64,000 bases of DNA from Flavivirga algicola. Lineage in GTDB: Bacteria; Bacteroidota; Bacteroidia; Flavobacteriales; Flavobacteriaceae. A model generated the notes under the pieces. It was not told the origin of the DNA and did not search any database. It saw only the letters and a program-made list of their open reading frames with translations. Within the stretch, counting starts at the first letter, position 1. The number at the start of each line of letters is the position of its first letter. This document shows, piece after piece, positions 56,278 through 64,000 of the stretch. The position numbers were made by a program, and so were the translations under genes. Location: the NCBI RefSeq assembly GCF_012910715.1, contig NZ_JABBHF010000005.1, positions 124,001 to 188,000 of the forward strand, read 5' to 3'.

Positions 56278-57108
56278 TTATTTTAAACTATAGAATTTAA
56301 TAGCATTCCCTCCCATAATGGCAGCCTGTTCTGTAGAACTCATTTGTGCTATAAATTCTGTTACTAATTCTTTTACTTTTTTATAATTGCCTGCAACCAA
56401 ACAAACTGGCCAATCTGACCCGAACATGGTTCTTTCTGCTCCAAAAACTTCCAAAACTAAATTCATGTATGGATGTATTTGTGCTGGTGTCCATGTATTA
56501 AAATCGGCTTCTGTTATCATCCCAGACAATTTGCAATACACATTTTCGTGTTTTCCAATTTCTTTCATCAAAACCGCCCAGCCGTCGTAAAAACCATCTT
56601 TTATGTATGGCTTAGCAATATGATCAATCACAAATCTTTGGTTGGGAAACTGTTTTACAAATTCCAAAACAGCACCTAATTGATGTGGGAACACTAAAAT
56701 ATCATAGGTGTAGTTATGCTTTTCTAAAATAGAGATTCCTTTCAGAAAGTTTGGGCGCAACAAAAAATTAGAATCTTCTTCACCTTGAACAACGTGACGA
56801 AAACCTTTCAGTTTTTCATATTCTTTATAAGTCTCTAAAACGCTTTCTAGGTTGTTAGCTCTTAAATCTGCCCAACCAACTATACCTTTAATAAAATTAT
56901 TTTTAGAAGCTAAATTTAATAAGAAATCAGTTTCAATAAGTGTTTGGTCTGCTTGTACAGCTATACAGCCGTCAACATTATTTTCAGCATAAACTTTTTT
57001 TAAATCATCAGGTAAAAAATCTTTACGAATGGCAGACATACTGTCATCGATCCATTCGTGTTTCACTGGTTCATAATTCCAGAAATGTTGGTGGGAATCT
57101 ATGATCAT
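56278..57108 (-). CDS. L-fuconolactonase (amidohydrolase family)
   Basis: The 276-residue TIM-barrel hydrolase starts IIDSHQHFWNY, with the metal-site HxH at His6 and His8. Further conserved points are GIVGWADLRA, FVIDHIAKP and FGSDWPVC, with the catalytic aspartate. The group opens sugar lactones; here L-fucono-lactone to L-fuconate. It is 14 nt upstream of the dehydrogenase gene. Confidence 0.88.
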   Translation of the reverse strand: MIIDSHQHFWNYEPVKHEWIDDSMSAIRKDFLPDDLKKVYAENNVDGCIAVQADQTLIETDFLLNLASKNNFIKGIVGWADLRANNLESVLETYKEYEKLKGFRHVVQGEEDSNFLLRPNFLKGISILEKHNYTYDILVFPHQLGAVLEFVKQFPNQRFVIDHIAKPYIKDGFYDGWAVLMKEIGKHENVYCKLSGMITEADFNTWTPAQIHPYMNLVLEVFGAERTMFGSDWPVCLVAGNYKKVKELVTEFIAQMSSTEQAAIMGGNAIKFYSLK

Positions 57109-57110
57109 TT

Positions 57111-58649
57111 TTATGCTGAGGTTTCTATTTTAATTACTGTGGCCATGTTGTCTACTACTTTTGAAGGGAGTTTAACTTTTAACCCTTCTTTTGTGTCGAT
57201 AGACCATTCTATTTTTTCGTCACTTCCAAGAATGGAGACAGATTCTATTCTTACATTGTCTTTTATATTCTTTTTTGCAAAAGCGGTTAATAAGATTTCT
57301 TTATTTGGTACTGTTTCACCCATTATAATACCATAGATATTGTAATCTTTCGTTGTGTAACGAATATCCTTGTTGCTGTATTTTATTTTATGGAAGGCTT
57401 TATGATTTCCGAAATGTCCCTCAGGCTCTTTTGTTGGGCCTTCACCAAAAGTGTACCAAGCTTCTGTTCCATAAATAGCCTCTCCATATTTTTCTAACCA
57501 AGCTCCCATTTCTAATAAGCATTTTTCTTGGTTTTCTGGAATGATTCCATTAGCCATCGGGGAAACATTTAGCAGTAATACACCATTTTTGCTAACGATA
57601 TCTATGAGCATATGTAAAACATCTGTTGACGATTTTACTCCTAAATCTTCTTTGTAAGACCAGCTTCCATTACTAATGGTAGCATCTGTCATCCAGGCTT
57701 TAGTACCAATAACATTTTTACGGGACTGCTCTAAATCCATAACACTCATAGACAAAGGGAGATCGTGTTGTTTTCTAACAATGACAACTTCTTTATCTAA
57801 TTTTTCTGCTTCATTTAAATAATAGGCTGCAAATTCTTTTCTGTAGTTTTCAGGAATAGCATCCAGAACGAAATCAAACCAAATAATATCAGGTTGATAA
57901 TTATCAATAACTTCTTTTAATTTGCCTAACCAGATTTCTTTATGCCATTTCTCGGCAGGAATGTTCCCGTATAAATAGGCCAATGTTGAGTCTTTAGAAG
58001 TAGGGGGCATGCCTTCCATATATGGATAATGGCTCAACCAATTGGTGCCATTCAATTCTGTATTCCTTTGCAAATTTCTGGCATGATGAAAGGCCGTAAT
58101 AAACTTCATGCCTTTTGATGTAAAGGCCTTTTTCAATTCGCCTGTTACATCGCGCTTGGGACCTTTGTCCATAGCATTCCAAGGGGTTATTTCACTATCC
58201 CACATGGCAAACCCATCATGGTGTTCTGCCACTGGACCTGCAAATTTAGCGCCTGCTTTTTTGAATAATGTTGCCCATTTTTCAGGATCAAATTTTTCTG
58301 CTTTGAACATGGGTACAAAATCGTGGTATCCAAATTCAGATGGGTGTCCGTATTTTTCAACGTGATGTTTGTAAACACGATGGTTTTCTAAATGCATGTA
58401 TCTCGGGTACCATTCATCATGAAACGCAGGTACGGAATAGATGCCCCAATGAAAATAGATCCCTAATTTAGCATCCTTAAACCAATCTGGGTCTTCATTG
58501 TGTTTTCCGAGGGAAGCCCAATCCTTTTCATAGCTATCTTTTGTTTCTTCCTTTATTGTGACCGTCTCATTTTTTTCTTCTTTCTGGACACAACTTCCTA
58601 AAGAAATAAGAAAAAGAAAAACTAAAATTTTTAAATAAGAAACTTTCAT
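57111..58649 (-). CDS. GH29 alpha-L-fucosidase, lipoprotein
   Basis: The enzyme frees L-fucose from glycans or fucoidan fragments. I start at 58649 (MKVSYLKILVFLFLISLGSC), which puts a lipoprotein signal at the N-terminus. A start 11 codons earlier would overlap the previous stop (ATGA) and is less signal-like. The GH29 core shows WFKDAKLGIYFHWGIYSVPA, the segment AEHHDGFAMWDS and the nucleophile aspartate in DIIWFDFVLD. It should act in the periplasm or at the cell surface, feeding FucP. Confidence 0.94.
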   Translation of the reverse strand: MKVSYLKILVFLFLISLGSCVQKEEKNETVTIKEETKDSYEKDWASLGKHNEDPDWFKDAKLGIYFHWGIYSVPAFHDEWYPRYMHLENHRVYKHHVEKYGHPSEFGYHDFVPMFKAEKFDPEKWATLFKKAGAKFAGPVAEHHDGFAMWDSEITPWNAMDKGPKRDVTGELKKAFTSKGMKFITAFHHARNLQRNTELNGTNWLSHYPYMEGMPPTSKDSTLAYLYGNIPAEKWHKEIWLGKLKEVIDNYQPDIIWFDFVLDAIPENYRKEFAAYYLNEAEKLDKEVVIVRKQHDLPLSMSVMDLEQSRKNVIGTKAWMTDATISNGSWSYKEDLGVKSSTDVLHMLIDIVSKNGVLLLNVSPMANGIIPENQEKCLLEMGAWLEKYGEAIYGTEAWYTFGEGPTKEPEGHFGNHKAFHKIKYSNKDIRYTTKDYNIYGIIMGETVPNKEILLTAFAKKNIKDNVRIESVSILGSDEKIEWSIDTKEGLKVKLPSKVVDNMATVIKIETSA

Positions 58650-58678
58650 ACTGTTTTGGTTTAAAATGCTATTTAATT

Positions 58679-60109
58679 TCACAAAGCTTTTAATGCTTGC
58701 TTCATACCGTTTAAAACGATATTTTCTAATTGATAGGTTACAAGGTCTAAAAGCCCGTCAAATTCGGTTAAGTCGACTCCCCAAAAATCAGTATTGGATA
58801 ACGTTGCTTTTGCTATACTAGGTAAATCCCCTGTAGCCCATTGTGTTGCAAAGAAATCTAATGCCGATTGATCGTCTTTTAGATCTATCGTTTTACCATC
58901 CCTATCTCCTTTATAGAAAACAATTAAAGAAGCTAAAGAGAATAACAACCTATTTGGTAATTCATTTTTTCTTTTGATATATTCTAAAACCGATGGCAGG
59001 ACTCTTGTTTTGTATTTTGAAGTTGAATTCAACGAGATACTTATCAAGGCATGCTCTAAATATGGATTTCTAAAACGATCCAAAACATCATTAGAAAACT
59101 GATCTAATTCTTCTTTGGAAAGATCTAAAGTCGGACAAATTTCATTAAAAATAGCATCTTTTAAAAAACTGCCAACAACATGATCTTCTAAAGACTCACG
59201 TACTTTGTCTATTCCATATAAATATCCAACAGGAACCAAGGTTGTATGCGCGCCATTTAAAATTCTTACTTTGCGTGTTCTGTATGGTTCCATATTGTCT
59301 GTAAACACGATATTTAATCCGCATGCGTCAGCAGGAATTTCTTCTTTTACAGAAGTTGGTCCTTCAATCACCCATAAATGAAATTGCTCGCCTTCAACAA
59401 CCAGATTGTCTTTATAGCCCAATTCCTCAGTAATAGCATCCATTTTATCTCTTGGATACCCAGGAACTATTCTGTCTACTAAAGTATTGCAAAAAATATT
59501 ATCTTCATGAATCCATTCAACAAATGCGTCTCCTAAATTCCAATCTGAGGCATATTGCAAAACAATTTTCTTCAAATTATCACCATTCTTATCAATCAAT
59601 TCGCAAGGAATTATAATCATGCCTTTATCTGAAGCACCTCCAAAAGTTTGAAACCTTTTGTAAAGTAAAGCTGTTAATTTTCCTGGAAAACTGGATTGGG
59701 GCGCATCATCTAATTTATCACTGGCATTATAAGCTATTCCAGCTTCAGTCGTATTAGAAATAACAAAGCGCAAGTTTGGGTTTTCAGCATTTGCTAAATA
59801 ATCGGTATAGTTTTCATAAGGGTTGATACCTCTTTGGATACAGTCTATAATTTCGTGTTCACTAATGGCTTGTCCATTTTTAATACCATTTAAATATAGT
59901 GTATATAGACCATCTTGATCATTCAACATATTAATCAAACCTTGATCGATGGGTTGTATAGCCACAACTCCAGCATCAAAACCTGCTTTTTTATTCATTT
60001 CATGAATCATCCAATTGGCAAAGGCACGTAAAAAATTTCCTTCTCCAAATTGAATAATACGTTCTGTATATGTGTTTGTTTTAGCTGTCTTTCTATTTAA
60101 TGCATTCAT
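58679..60109 (-). CDS. UxaB-type (tagaturonate reductase-like) mannitol-dehydrogenase family protein
   Basis: The 476-residue enzyme starts with the family motif IIQFGEGNFLRAF (18-30) and has RKVRILNGAHTTLVPVG with the catalytic-site lysine region before NGAH. By sequence it would be named tagaturonate reductase (altronate oxidoreductase). No uronate isomerase lies in the window and the neighbours are all fucose genes. It may therefore act on a fuconate-derived keto acid instead. Its end overlaps the upstream alternative start of the fucosidase. Confidence 0.82.
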   Translation of the reverse strand: MNALNRKTAKTNTYTERIIQFGEGNFLRAFANWMIHEMNKKAGFDAGVVAIQPIDQGLINMLNDQDGLYTLYLNGIKNGQAISEHEIIDCIQRGINPYENYTDYLANAENPNLRFVISNTTEAGIAYNASDKLDDAPQSSFPGKLTALLYKRFQTFGGASDKGMIIIPCELIDKNGDNLKKIVLQYASDWNLGDAFVEWIHEDNIFCNTLVDRIVPGYPRDKMDAITEELGYKDNLVVEGEQFHLWVIEGPTSVKEEIPADACGLNIVFTDNMEPYRTRKVRILNGAHTTLVPVGYLYGIDKVRESLEDHVVGSFLKDAIFNEICPTLDLSKEELDQFSNDVLDRFRNPYLEHALISISLNSTSKYKTRVLPSVLEYIKRKNELPNRLLFSLASLIVFYKGDRDGKTIDLKDDQSALDFFATQWATGDLPSIAKATLSNTDFWGVDLTEFDGLLDLVTYQLENIVLNGMKQALKAL

Positions 60110-60172
60110 TTTTTATTAGCTTTTAGCTATTAATCTTTAATTTTTTTGATTGAAATACCAAAATTTAGAATA

Positions 60173-61825
60173 CTACAATGAAACTCCTCGTTTCCAAGGA
60201 ATAAAATCGTTGTTTCCGTGCAATACTGCTTTTGAGGCAACTTCGCCACTGGCAACTTTAATAATATGGTCTAATATTTTTTCACCCATAGATTCAATGG
60301 TATCCTCTCCACTAATTACAGTTCCAGCATTTATATCTATAATATCATTCATTCTTTCGTACAAGTGGGTATTACTAGACATTTTTAAAACAGGTGCTAC
60401 GGGGTTTCCAGTGGGGGTACCTAAACCAGTTGTAAATACCACAATATTGCATCCAGATCCTACTAAACCAGTCGTAGACTCGACATCGTTTCCTGGTGTG
60501 CACAATAAGTTTAAACCAGGTTTTGTTACTTGCTCGGTGTAATCTAAAACCTGAACTACGGGAGATGTTCCTCCTTTTTTTGCCGCGCCAGCAGATTTCA
60601 TAGCATCTGTAATCAAGCCATCTTTTATATTTCCAGGAGAAGGGTTGTTTTCGAATCCAGACCCTACGGCTACTGCAGCTGCAGAGTAAGCACGCATTAA
60701 ATCATAGAATTTTTTAGAGTCTTCTTCTGTTTCACAGCGATTAATGATTTCTTGTTCTACACCGTTCAATTCTGGAAATTCTGATAAAACGGGACTTCCT
60801 CCAAGAGCTACTAATAAATCGGATGCATAGCCTAATGCTGGATTTGCAGAAATTCCTGAAAATCCATCAGACCCACCACATTCCAAGCCTAATACCAATT
60901 TACTTAAAGGTGCTGGTTGCCTGGTTACTTTATTGGCTTCAATTAACCCCAAAAAGGTGTGTTTAACGGCCTCTTCAATTAATTTTCGCTCGCTTTCACT
61001 TTTCTGTTGTTCTAAATAATGAACGGGTTTGTCTAAGTTTGGACTAATAGCATCTAAAGCATTTTGTAGCATGTCTATTTGAGCATTCTGGCACCCTAAA
61101 CTAAAAATAGTGGCTCCAGCAACATTGGGATTAGAAATATAGCCTGCCAATAACTTACACAGTGTTTCGGAATCTTGACGAATACCTCCGCAACCACCAT
61201 CATGTTTTAAAAATTTAATACCATCAACATTAGGGAAGGTACGATTTTTAGTCATTTCTTCCTTGGTTGTAATGATTGGGGTATTTAAAATAGCATCTTT
61301 AGAAGCTCCTGCTTTATATTGATTAATTAAGGCTTCTGTATCTACAGCAAAGTCTTTTTTTGTTTCGTATCCCAATTTTTCAGAAAGCGCTCCTTCTAAA
61401 ACATCAACATTTCTATTTTCGCAAAAGGTTAATGGAATAACCAACCAATAGTTTCCTGTGCCTACCTTGCCATCTTTTCTGTGGTAACCATTAAATGTTC
61501 TGCTTTCAAATTTTGAAGCATCTGGTGCTTTCCAGATAAATTTTTCTTTTGAATCTTGAAATTCGGCAGAGGCATGTTTTACATTATCAATAGTAATGGC
61601 ACATCCTGCTTGGATGGGTTCTATGGCTTTACCAATTAGTACGCCATACATGAAAATTTCATCACCTAAGGTAAAGTCGTTTAGAGCAAACTTGTGCTTT
61701 TGTTTTATGTTTTCTTTTAAGATAATATCAACACCTTGAATGGTTGCGACTGTTCCTTTTTCAAGAGGTGTAATAGCTACAATAATATTGTCTTTTGGAT
61801 CTATTTGAACGTAATTCTTGGACAT
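60173..61825 (-). CDS. UxaA-family dehydratase (altronate-type, probable L-fuconate dehydratase)
   Basis: The 550-residue protein joins an N-terminal SAF domain (about 1-95, IVAITPLEKGTVATIQGVD) to the large UxaA domain with GCGGIRQDS and LECGGSDGFSGISANP, which hold metal- and substrate-binding residues, and GCNIVVFTTGLGTPTGN. UxaA dehydrates altronate. In Campylobacter jejuni a UxaA-type protein lies in the L-fucose locus and is taken to dehydrate fuconate. Context supports the same role here. It is 8 nt after the zinc dehydrogenase gene. Confidence 0.85.
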   Translation of the reverse strand: MSKNYVQIDPKDNIIVAITPLEKGTVATIQGVDIILKENIKQKHKFALNDFTLGDEIFMYGVLIGKAIEPIQAGCAITIDNVKHASAEFQDSKEKFIWKAPDASKFESRTFNGYHRKDGKVGTGNYWLVIPLTFCENRNVDVLEGALSEKLGYETKKDFAVDTEALINQYKAGASKDAILNTPIITTKEEMTKNRTFPNVDGIKFLKHDGGCGGIRQDSETLCKLLAGYISNPNVAGATIFSLGCQNAQIDMLQNALDAISPNLDKPVHYLEQQKSESERKLIEEAVKHTFLGLIEANKVTRQPAPLSKLVLGLECGGSDGFSGISANPALGYASDLLVALGGSPVLSEFPELNGVEQEIINRCETEEDSKKFYDLMRAYSAAAVAVGSGFENNPSPGNIKDGLITDAMKSAGAAKKGGTSPVVQVLDYTEQVTKPGLNLLCTPGNDVESTTGLVGSGCNIVVFTTGLGTPTGNPVAPVLKMSSNTHLYERMNDIIDINAGTVISGEDTIESMGEKILDHIIKVASGEVASKAVLHGNNDFIPWKRGVSL

Positions 61826-61833
61826 TTATATTC

Positions 61834-62844
61834 TTAATTAAAATTTACTGTCGCTTTAATAACGCCAGTTTCTGGATTTAACCAGCTGTCAAAATTCTCT
61901 ATCATTTCTGTAAAAGGAACATTGTGTGTAATGAAAGAGTCTGTTGGGAATTGATCCAGAACACTTATAACATGTTCAAAATCTTCTGTGGTAGCATTTC
62001 TGCTGCACATTAATGTCATTTCCTTAGAATGAACAGCAGGGTGATTATAGGTTAATTCTCCTTTTGAGAGCCCTACTAAGATAAATCTACCTCCATGCGA
62101 CATATAGTTTGGCCCTGTTTCTAAAGCACCTTTGTGACCTGAGGCATCAAATACGGCAGTAGCCATATCTCCATTAGTGACTTCAGAGATTTGCTTTACG
62201 GGATCATTACTAACATTTACCGTGTAGTCAACACCTATTTTATCTTTAGCATATTGTAAACGATCTTCATTTAGGTCTAAAGCAATAACCTTGGCTCCGG
62301 CTATCTGTGCTAACTTCATGATGCCAATTCCAATAGGACCACAGCCTATAACGACTACAAACTCATCTTTTTTTATGTCAGCTCTTCTAACAGCATGCGC
62401 ACCAATTGCTAAAGGTTCTACAATGGCCATTTCATCATTAGATAGATTATTGGCAGGAAGTAAAATATTAGTAGGTACAGTTATTTGTTCTTGCATACCA
62501 CCATCTCCATGTACCCCAAGTACTGTTATGTTCGTACAGCAATTAGTTTTACCATTTCTACATGCAATACATTTACCGCAGCTAACATAAGGCATAACAA
62601 CAACTTTATCGCCAGCTTTTATGCCTTGTGGATTTTCTCCTATTTCTAGAACTTCTGAAGCCAATTCATGCCCTAATATTCTAGGATAAGTAAAAAAAGC
62701 TTGATTTCCAGAGTAGGCATGTAGATCTGTTCCACATATACCAACTTTATTTATTTGTAATAAAGCTTCATTTTCTTTTCTAATTGGAGCATCTTTTTCC
62801 TTTAAAAGAAACTCTCCAGGCTTTTCGCAAACAATATATTTCAT
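61834..62844 (-). CDS. Zinc-dependent MDR-type dehydrogenase
   Basis: The 336-residue protein has the catalytic zinc site Cys37 (GICGTDLH) and His59-Glu60 (GHE), the structural zinc cysteines in SCGKCIACRNGKTNCC, and the Rossmann motif GCGPIGIG (167-174). It is first in the fucose unit. A role as a 2-keto-3-deoxy-fuconate dehydrogenase would fit the pathway, but L-threonine-like or polyol substrates cannot be excluded. Confidence 0.85.
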   Translation of the reverse strand: MKYIVCEKPGEFLLKEKDAPIRKENEALLQINKVGICGTDLHAYSGNQAFFTYPRILGHELASEVLEIGENPQGIKAGDKVVVMPYVSCGKCIACRNGKTNCCTNITVLGVHGDGGMQEQITVPTNILLPANNLSNDEMAIVEPLAIGAHAVRRADIKKDEFVVVIGCGPIGIGIMKLAQIAGAKVIALDLNEDRLQYAKDKIGVDYTVNVSNDPVKQISEVTNGDMATAVFDASGHKGALETGPNYMSHGGRFILVGLSKGELTYNHPAVHSKEMTLMCSRNATTEDFEHVISVLDQFPTDSFITHNVPFTEMIENFDSWLNPETGVIKATVNFN

Positions 62845-62888
62845 AAAAAATTAATATTAAGAACACAAAATTAGACCGATTATCAAGT

Positions 62889-62896
62889 CAAATCTA
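62889..62896 (-). promoter_or_regulatory. Predicted -7 element for the fucose operon
   Basis: The minus strand reads TAGATTTG (62896 to 62889), which fits TAnnTTTG, 44 nt before the first start codon. No clear -33 TTG is seen, in line with an activator-dependent promoter. Confidence 0.5.
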
Positions 62897-62986
62897 CCTC
62901 ATAGAAGACATTTTTTGATACTTTAATTGCATTAAAAAAAATATTTGGGCTATTATTGCATTATAAGATCAATAAACAATGCTAAA

Positions 62987-63862
62987 ATGAAGCTCCATTT
63001 TATAGATAGAAGTGACTTAAATAACAATACTTTTACTGTTACGCATCACAACTATCCGTATTTTTTAAAAATTTGGCACCATCATAGGGAGTTAGAATTG
63101 GTTTTGTCTATTAAAAGTAAAGGAACCCGGTTTGTTGGTGATAGCATTCTTAAATTCGATGAGGGTGATTTGGTACTCATTGGTAAAGATTTGCCACATA
63201 TGTGGTTAAATGACGATGAATATTTTGAAGCATCGTCTAATTTAAAGGCCGAAGCGATTGCCATTCATTTCAAACAGGATTTTCTTGGGAGTGATTTTTT
63301 TAAAATTAATGAAATGAAACCCATTTTAGATTTAATAGAAAAGGCTAAGTATGGCATTAAATTCTTGAATATTAGCTCGAAATTAGTAGACAAAATAAAG
63401 ACACTTTCAAGCCTTAATGGGTTTCATAGAGTGATGCGTTTTATTGATATTTTAAATGATTTGGCTCATTGTGAAACTTTTCAACTTTTAGCAAGTAAAG
63501 GGTTTATAAACTCATTCAATAAAGGAAGCCATAGAAATTTAGACAAGGCCTATGAGTATATATTTAACAATTTTAAAGAACAAATAACGCTTGTTGATGT
63601 TGCGAAAATAGCTTGTATGAATCCATCTTCATTTAGTAGGCTGTTTAAAAAGGTAAATGGTAAATCGTTTTCAGAATATTTGAATGAAGTTAGAATTGGC
63701 TATGCTTGTAAACTTTTAATGGAAAGAAATAAAAATATTTCTAAAGTATGCTATGAATCTGGCTTTAACAATATTTCTAATTTTAATAGGAGGTTCAAGG
63801 CACTTATGCTAATGTCTCCTAAAGTTTATGTTCAACATTATAAAAAAGTTAAATATATGTAG
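62987..63862 (+). CDS. AraC-family transcriptional regulator of the fucose operon
   Basis: I start at 62987 (MKLHFIDRSDLNN, 291 residues); the extra 14 codons upstream begin with TTG and overlap a near -7 box. An N-terminal cupin-type sensor has YPYFLKIWHHHRELELVL and FDEGDLVLIGKDLPHMW. The C-terminal double helix-turn-helix has LVDVAKIACMNPSSFSRLFK and VCYESGFNNISNFNRRFK. It is divergent from the fucose genes and probably activates them in response to fucose or an intermediate. Confidence 0.9.
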   Translation: MKLHFIDRSDLNNNTFTVTHHNYPYFLKIWHHHRELELVLSIKSKGTRFVGDSILKFDEGDLVLIGKDLPHMWLNDDEYFEASSNLKAEAIAIHFKQDFLGSDFFKINEMKPILDLIEKAKYGIKFLNISSKLVDKIKTLSSLNGFHRVMRFIDILNDLAHCETFQLLASKGFINSFNKGSHRNLDKAYEYIFNNFKEQITLVDVAKIACMNPSSFSRLFKKVNGKSFSEYLNEVRIGYACKLLMERNKNISKVCYESGFNNISNFNRRFKALMLMSPKVYVQHYKKVKYM

Positions 63863-63888
63863 AAGAGGGATTCCCTTTTTTATATCGA

Positions 63889-63920
63889 AAAAGGGTGCAT
63901 TGAAATACACCCTTTTAATT
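63889..63920 (+). terminator. Terminator after the AraC-type gene
   Basis: AAAAGGGTG (63889-63897) pairs with CACCCTTTT (63908-63916) across a 10-nt loop. It may also serve the leftward gene at the window end. Confidence 0.85.
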
Positions 63921-63955
63921 AAACAAACAAAAAACTAAATAAACTATAAGTTTTA

Positions 63956-64000
63956 CTACATGGTAATTTCTAGTACAAATGCATGATCACAAGGTTTCTC
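63956..64000 (-). CDS. C-terminal end of an unidentified protein (partial)
   Basis: On the minus strand a frame open to the window edge ends at a TAG (63958-63956) and gives EKPCDHAFVLEITM. Only 14 residues are visible, too few to assign. Its place next to the fucose genes makes a sugar-related enzyme plausible, but this is a guess. Confidence 0.35.
   Translation of the reverse strand, partial: EKPCDHAFVLEITM

Overview
The window comes from a marine-type member of the Bacteroidota, most likely family Flavobacteriaceae. The DNA is AT-rich and start codons have A-rich flanks instead of Shine-Dalgarno sequences. Promoters fit the TTG-N19/20-TAnnTTTG pattern of this phylum. Other pointers are a fused SecDF, the trpEGDCFBA order, a type IX secretion sorting tail, and short palindromic intergenic repeats of the kind common in this family. 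No rRNA, tRNA, CRISPR array, prophage or transposase gene was seen.

Layout. 1-9068 (+): the tail of a secreted protein, gyrB, a DUF6588-type protein, mdh, an orphan protein resembling the SecD periplasmic domain, and secDF. 9176-13957 (-): rsfS-ftsH, then a lipid-synthesis group (LUD protein, cdsA, psd, ACBP) with its own promoter placed directly after an ftsH terminator. 14051-24937: housekeeping genes on both strands (birA, pyrE, a Nudix gene, an M14 peptidase, a SulP transporter, coaD, ddl, a PASTA protein, a RluD-type pseudouridine synthase). 25013-32274: a more accessory block with an unrecognised two-gene membrane/coiled-coil unit, a VOC protein, yaaA, TPR proteins, a DUF4476 protein and a uracil-DNA-glycosylase-like gene that carries an in-frame repeat insertion. 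32361-36137: an M1 aminopeptidase, a DEAD-box helicase and two small genes.

36186-44512 (-) is a complete tryptophan operon, trpE-G-D-C-F-B-A, followed by DUF805 and trmL. It is preceded by a leader peptide with three tandem Trp codons and an intrinsic terminator, which is a classical ribosome-mediated attenuator. Its intergenic gaps contain repeat elements: two related copies of about 200 bp and small palindromes at a nearly fixed distance from start codons.

44792-47313 (+): two thioredoxin-fold proteins, two rhodaneses and a small membrane protein. 47576-53096 (-): a xylose operon (GntR/LacI-type regulator, xylB, xylA, sodium/sugar symporter). 53673-62844 (-): an eight-gene L-fucose operon (mutarotase, FucP, fucose dehydrogenase, fuconolactonase, GH29 fucosidase, UxaB-like and UxaA-like enzymes, zinc dehydrogenase), with an AraC-type regulator divergent at 62987. 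The last steps to pyruvate and lactate or lactaldehyde are not in the window. The two sugar operons suggest an organism that degrades algal or plant polysaccharides.

Most notable observations: the trp attenuator, the orphan SecD-like protein, the repeats invading the trp operon and the glycosylase gene, the non-phosphorylative fucose route with a UxaA-type dehydratase candidate, and a 36-bp perfect palindrome between 13-bp direct repeats at 53527-53643.
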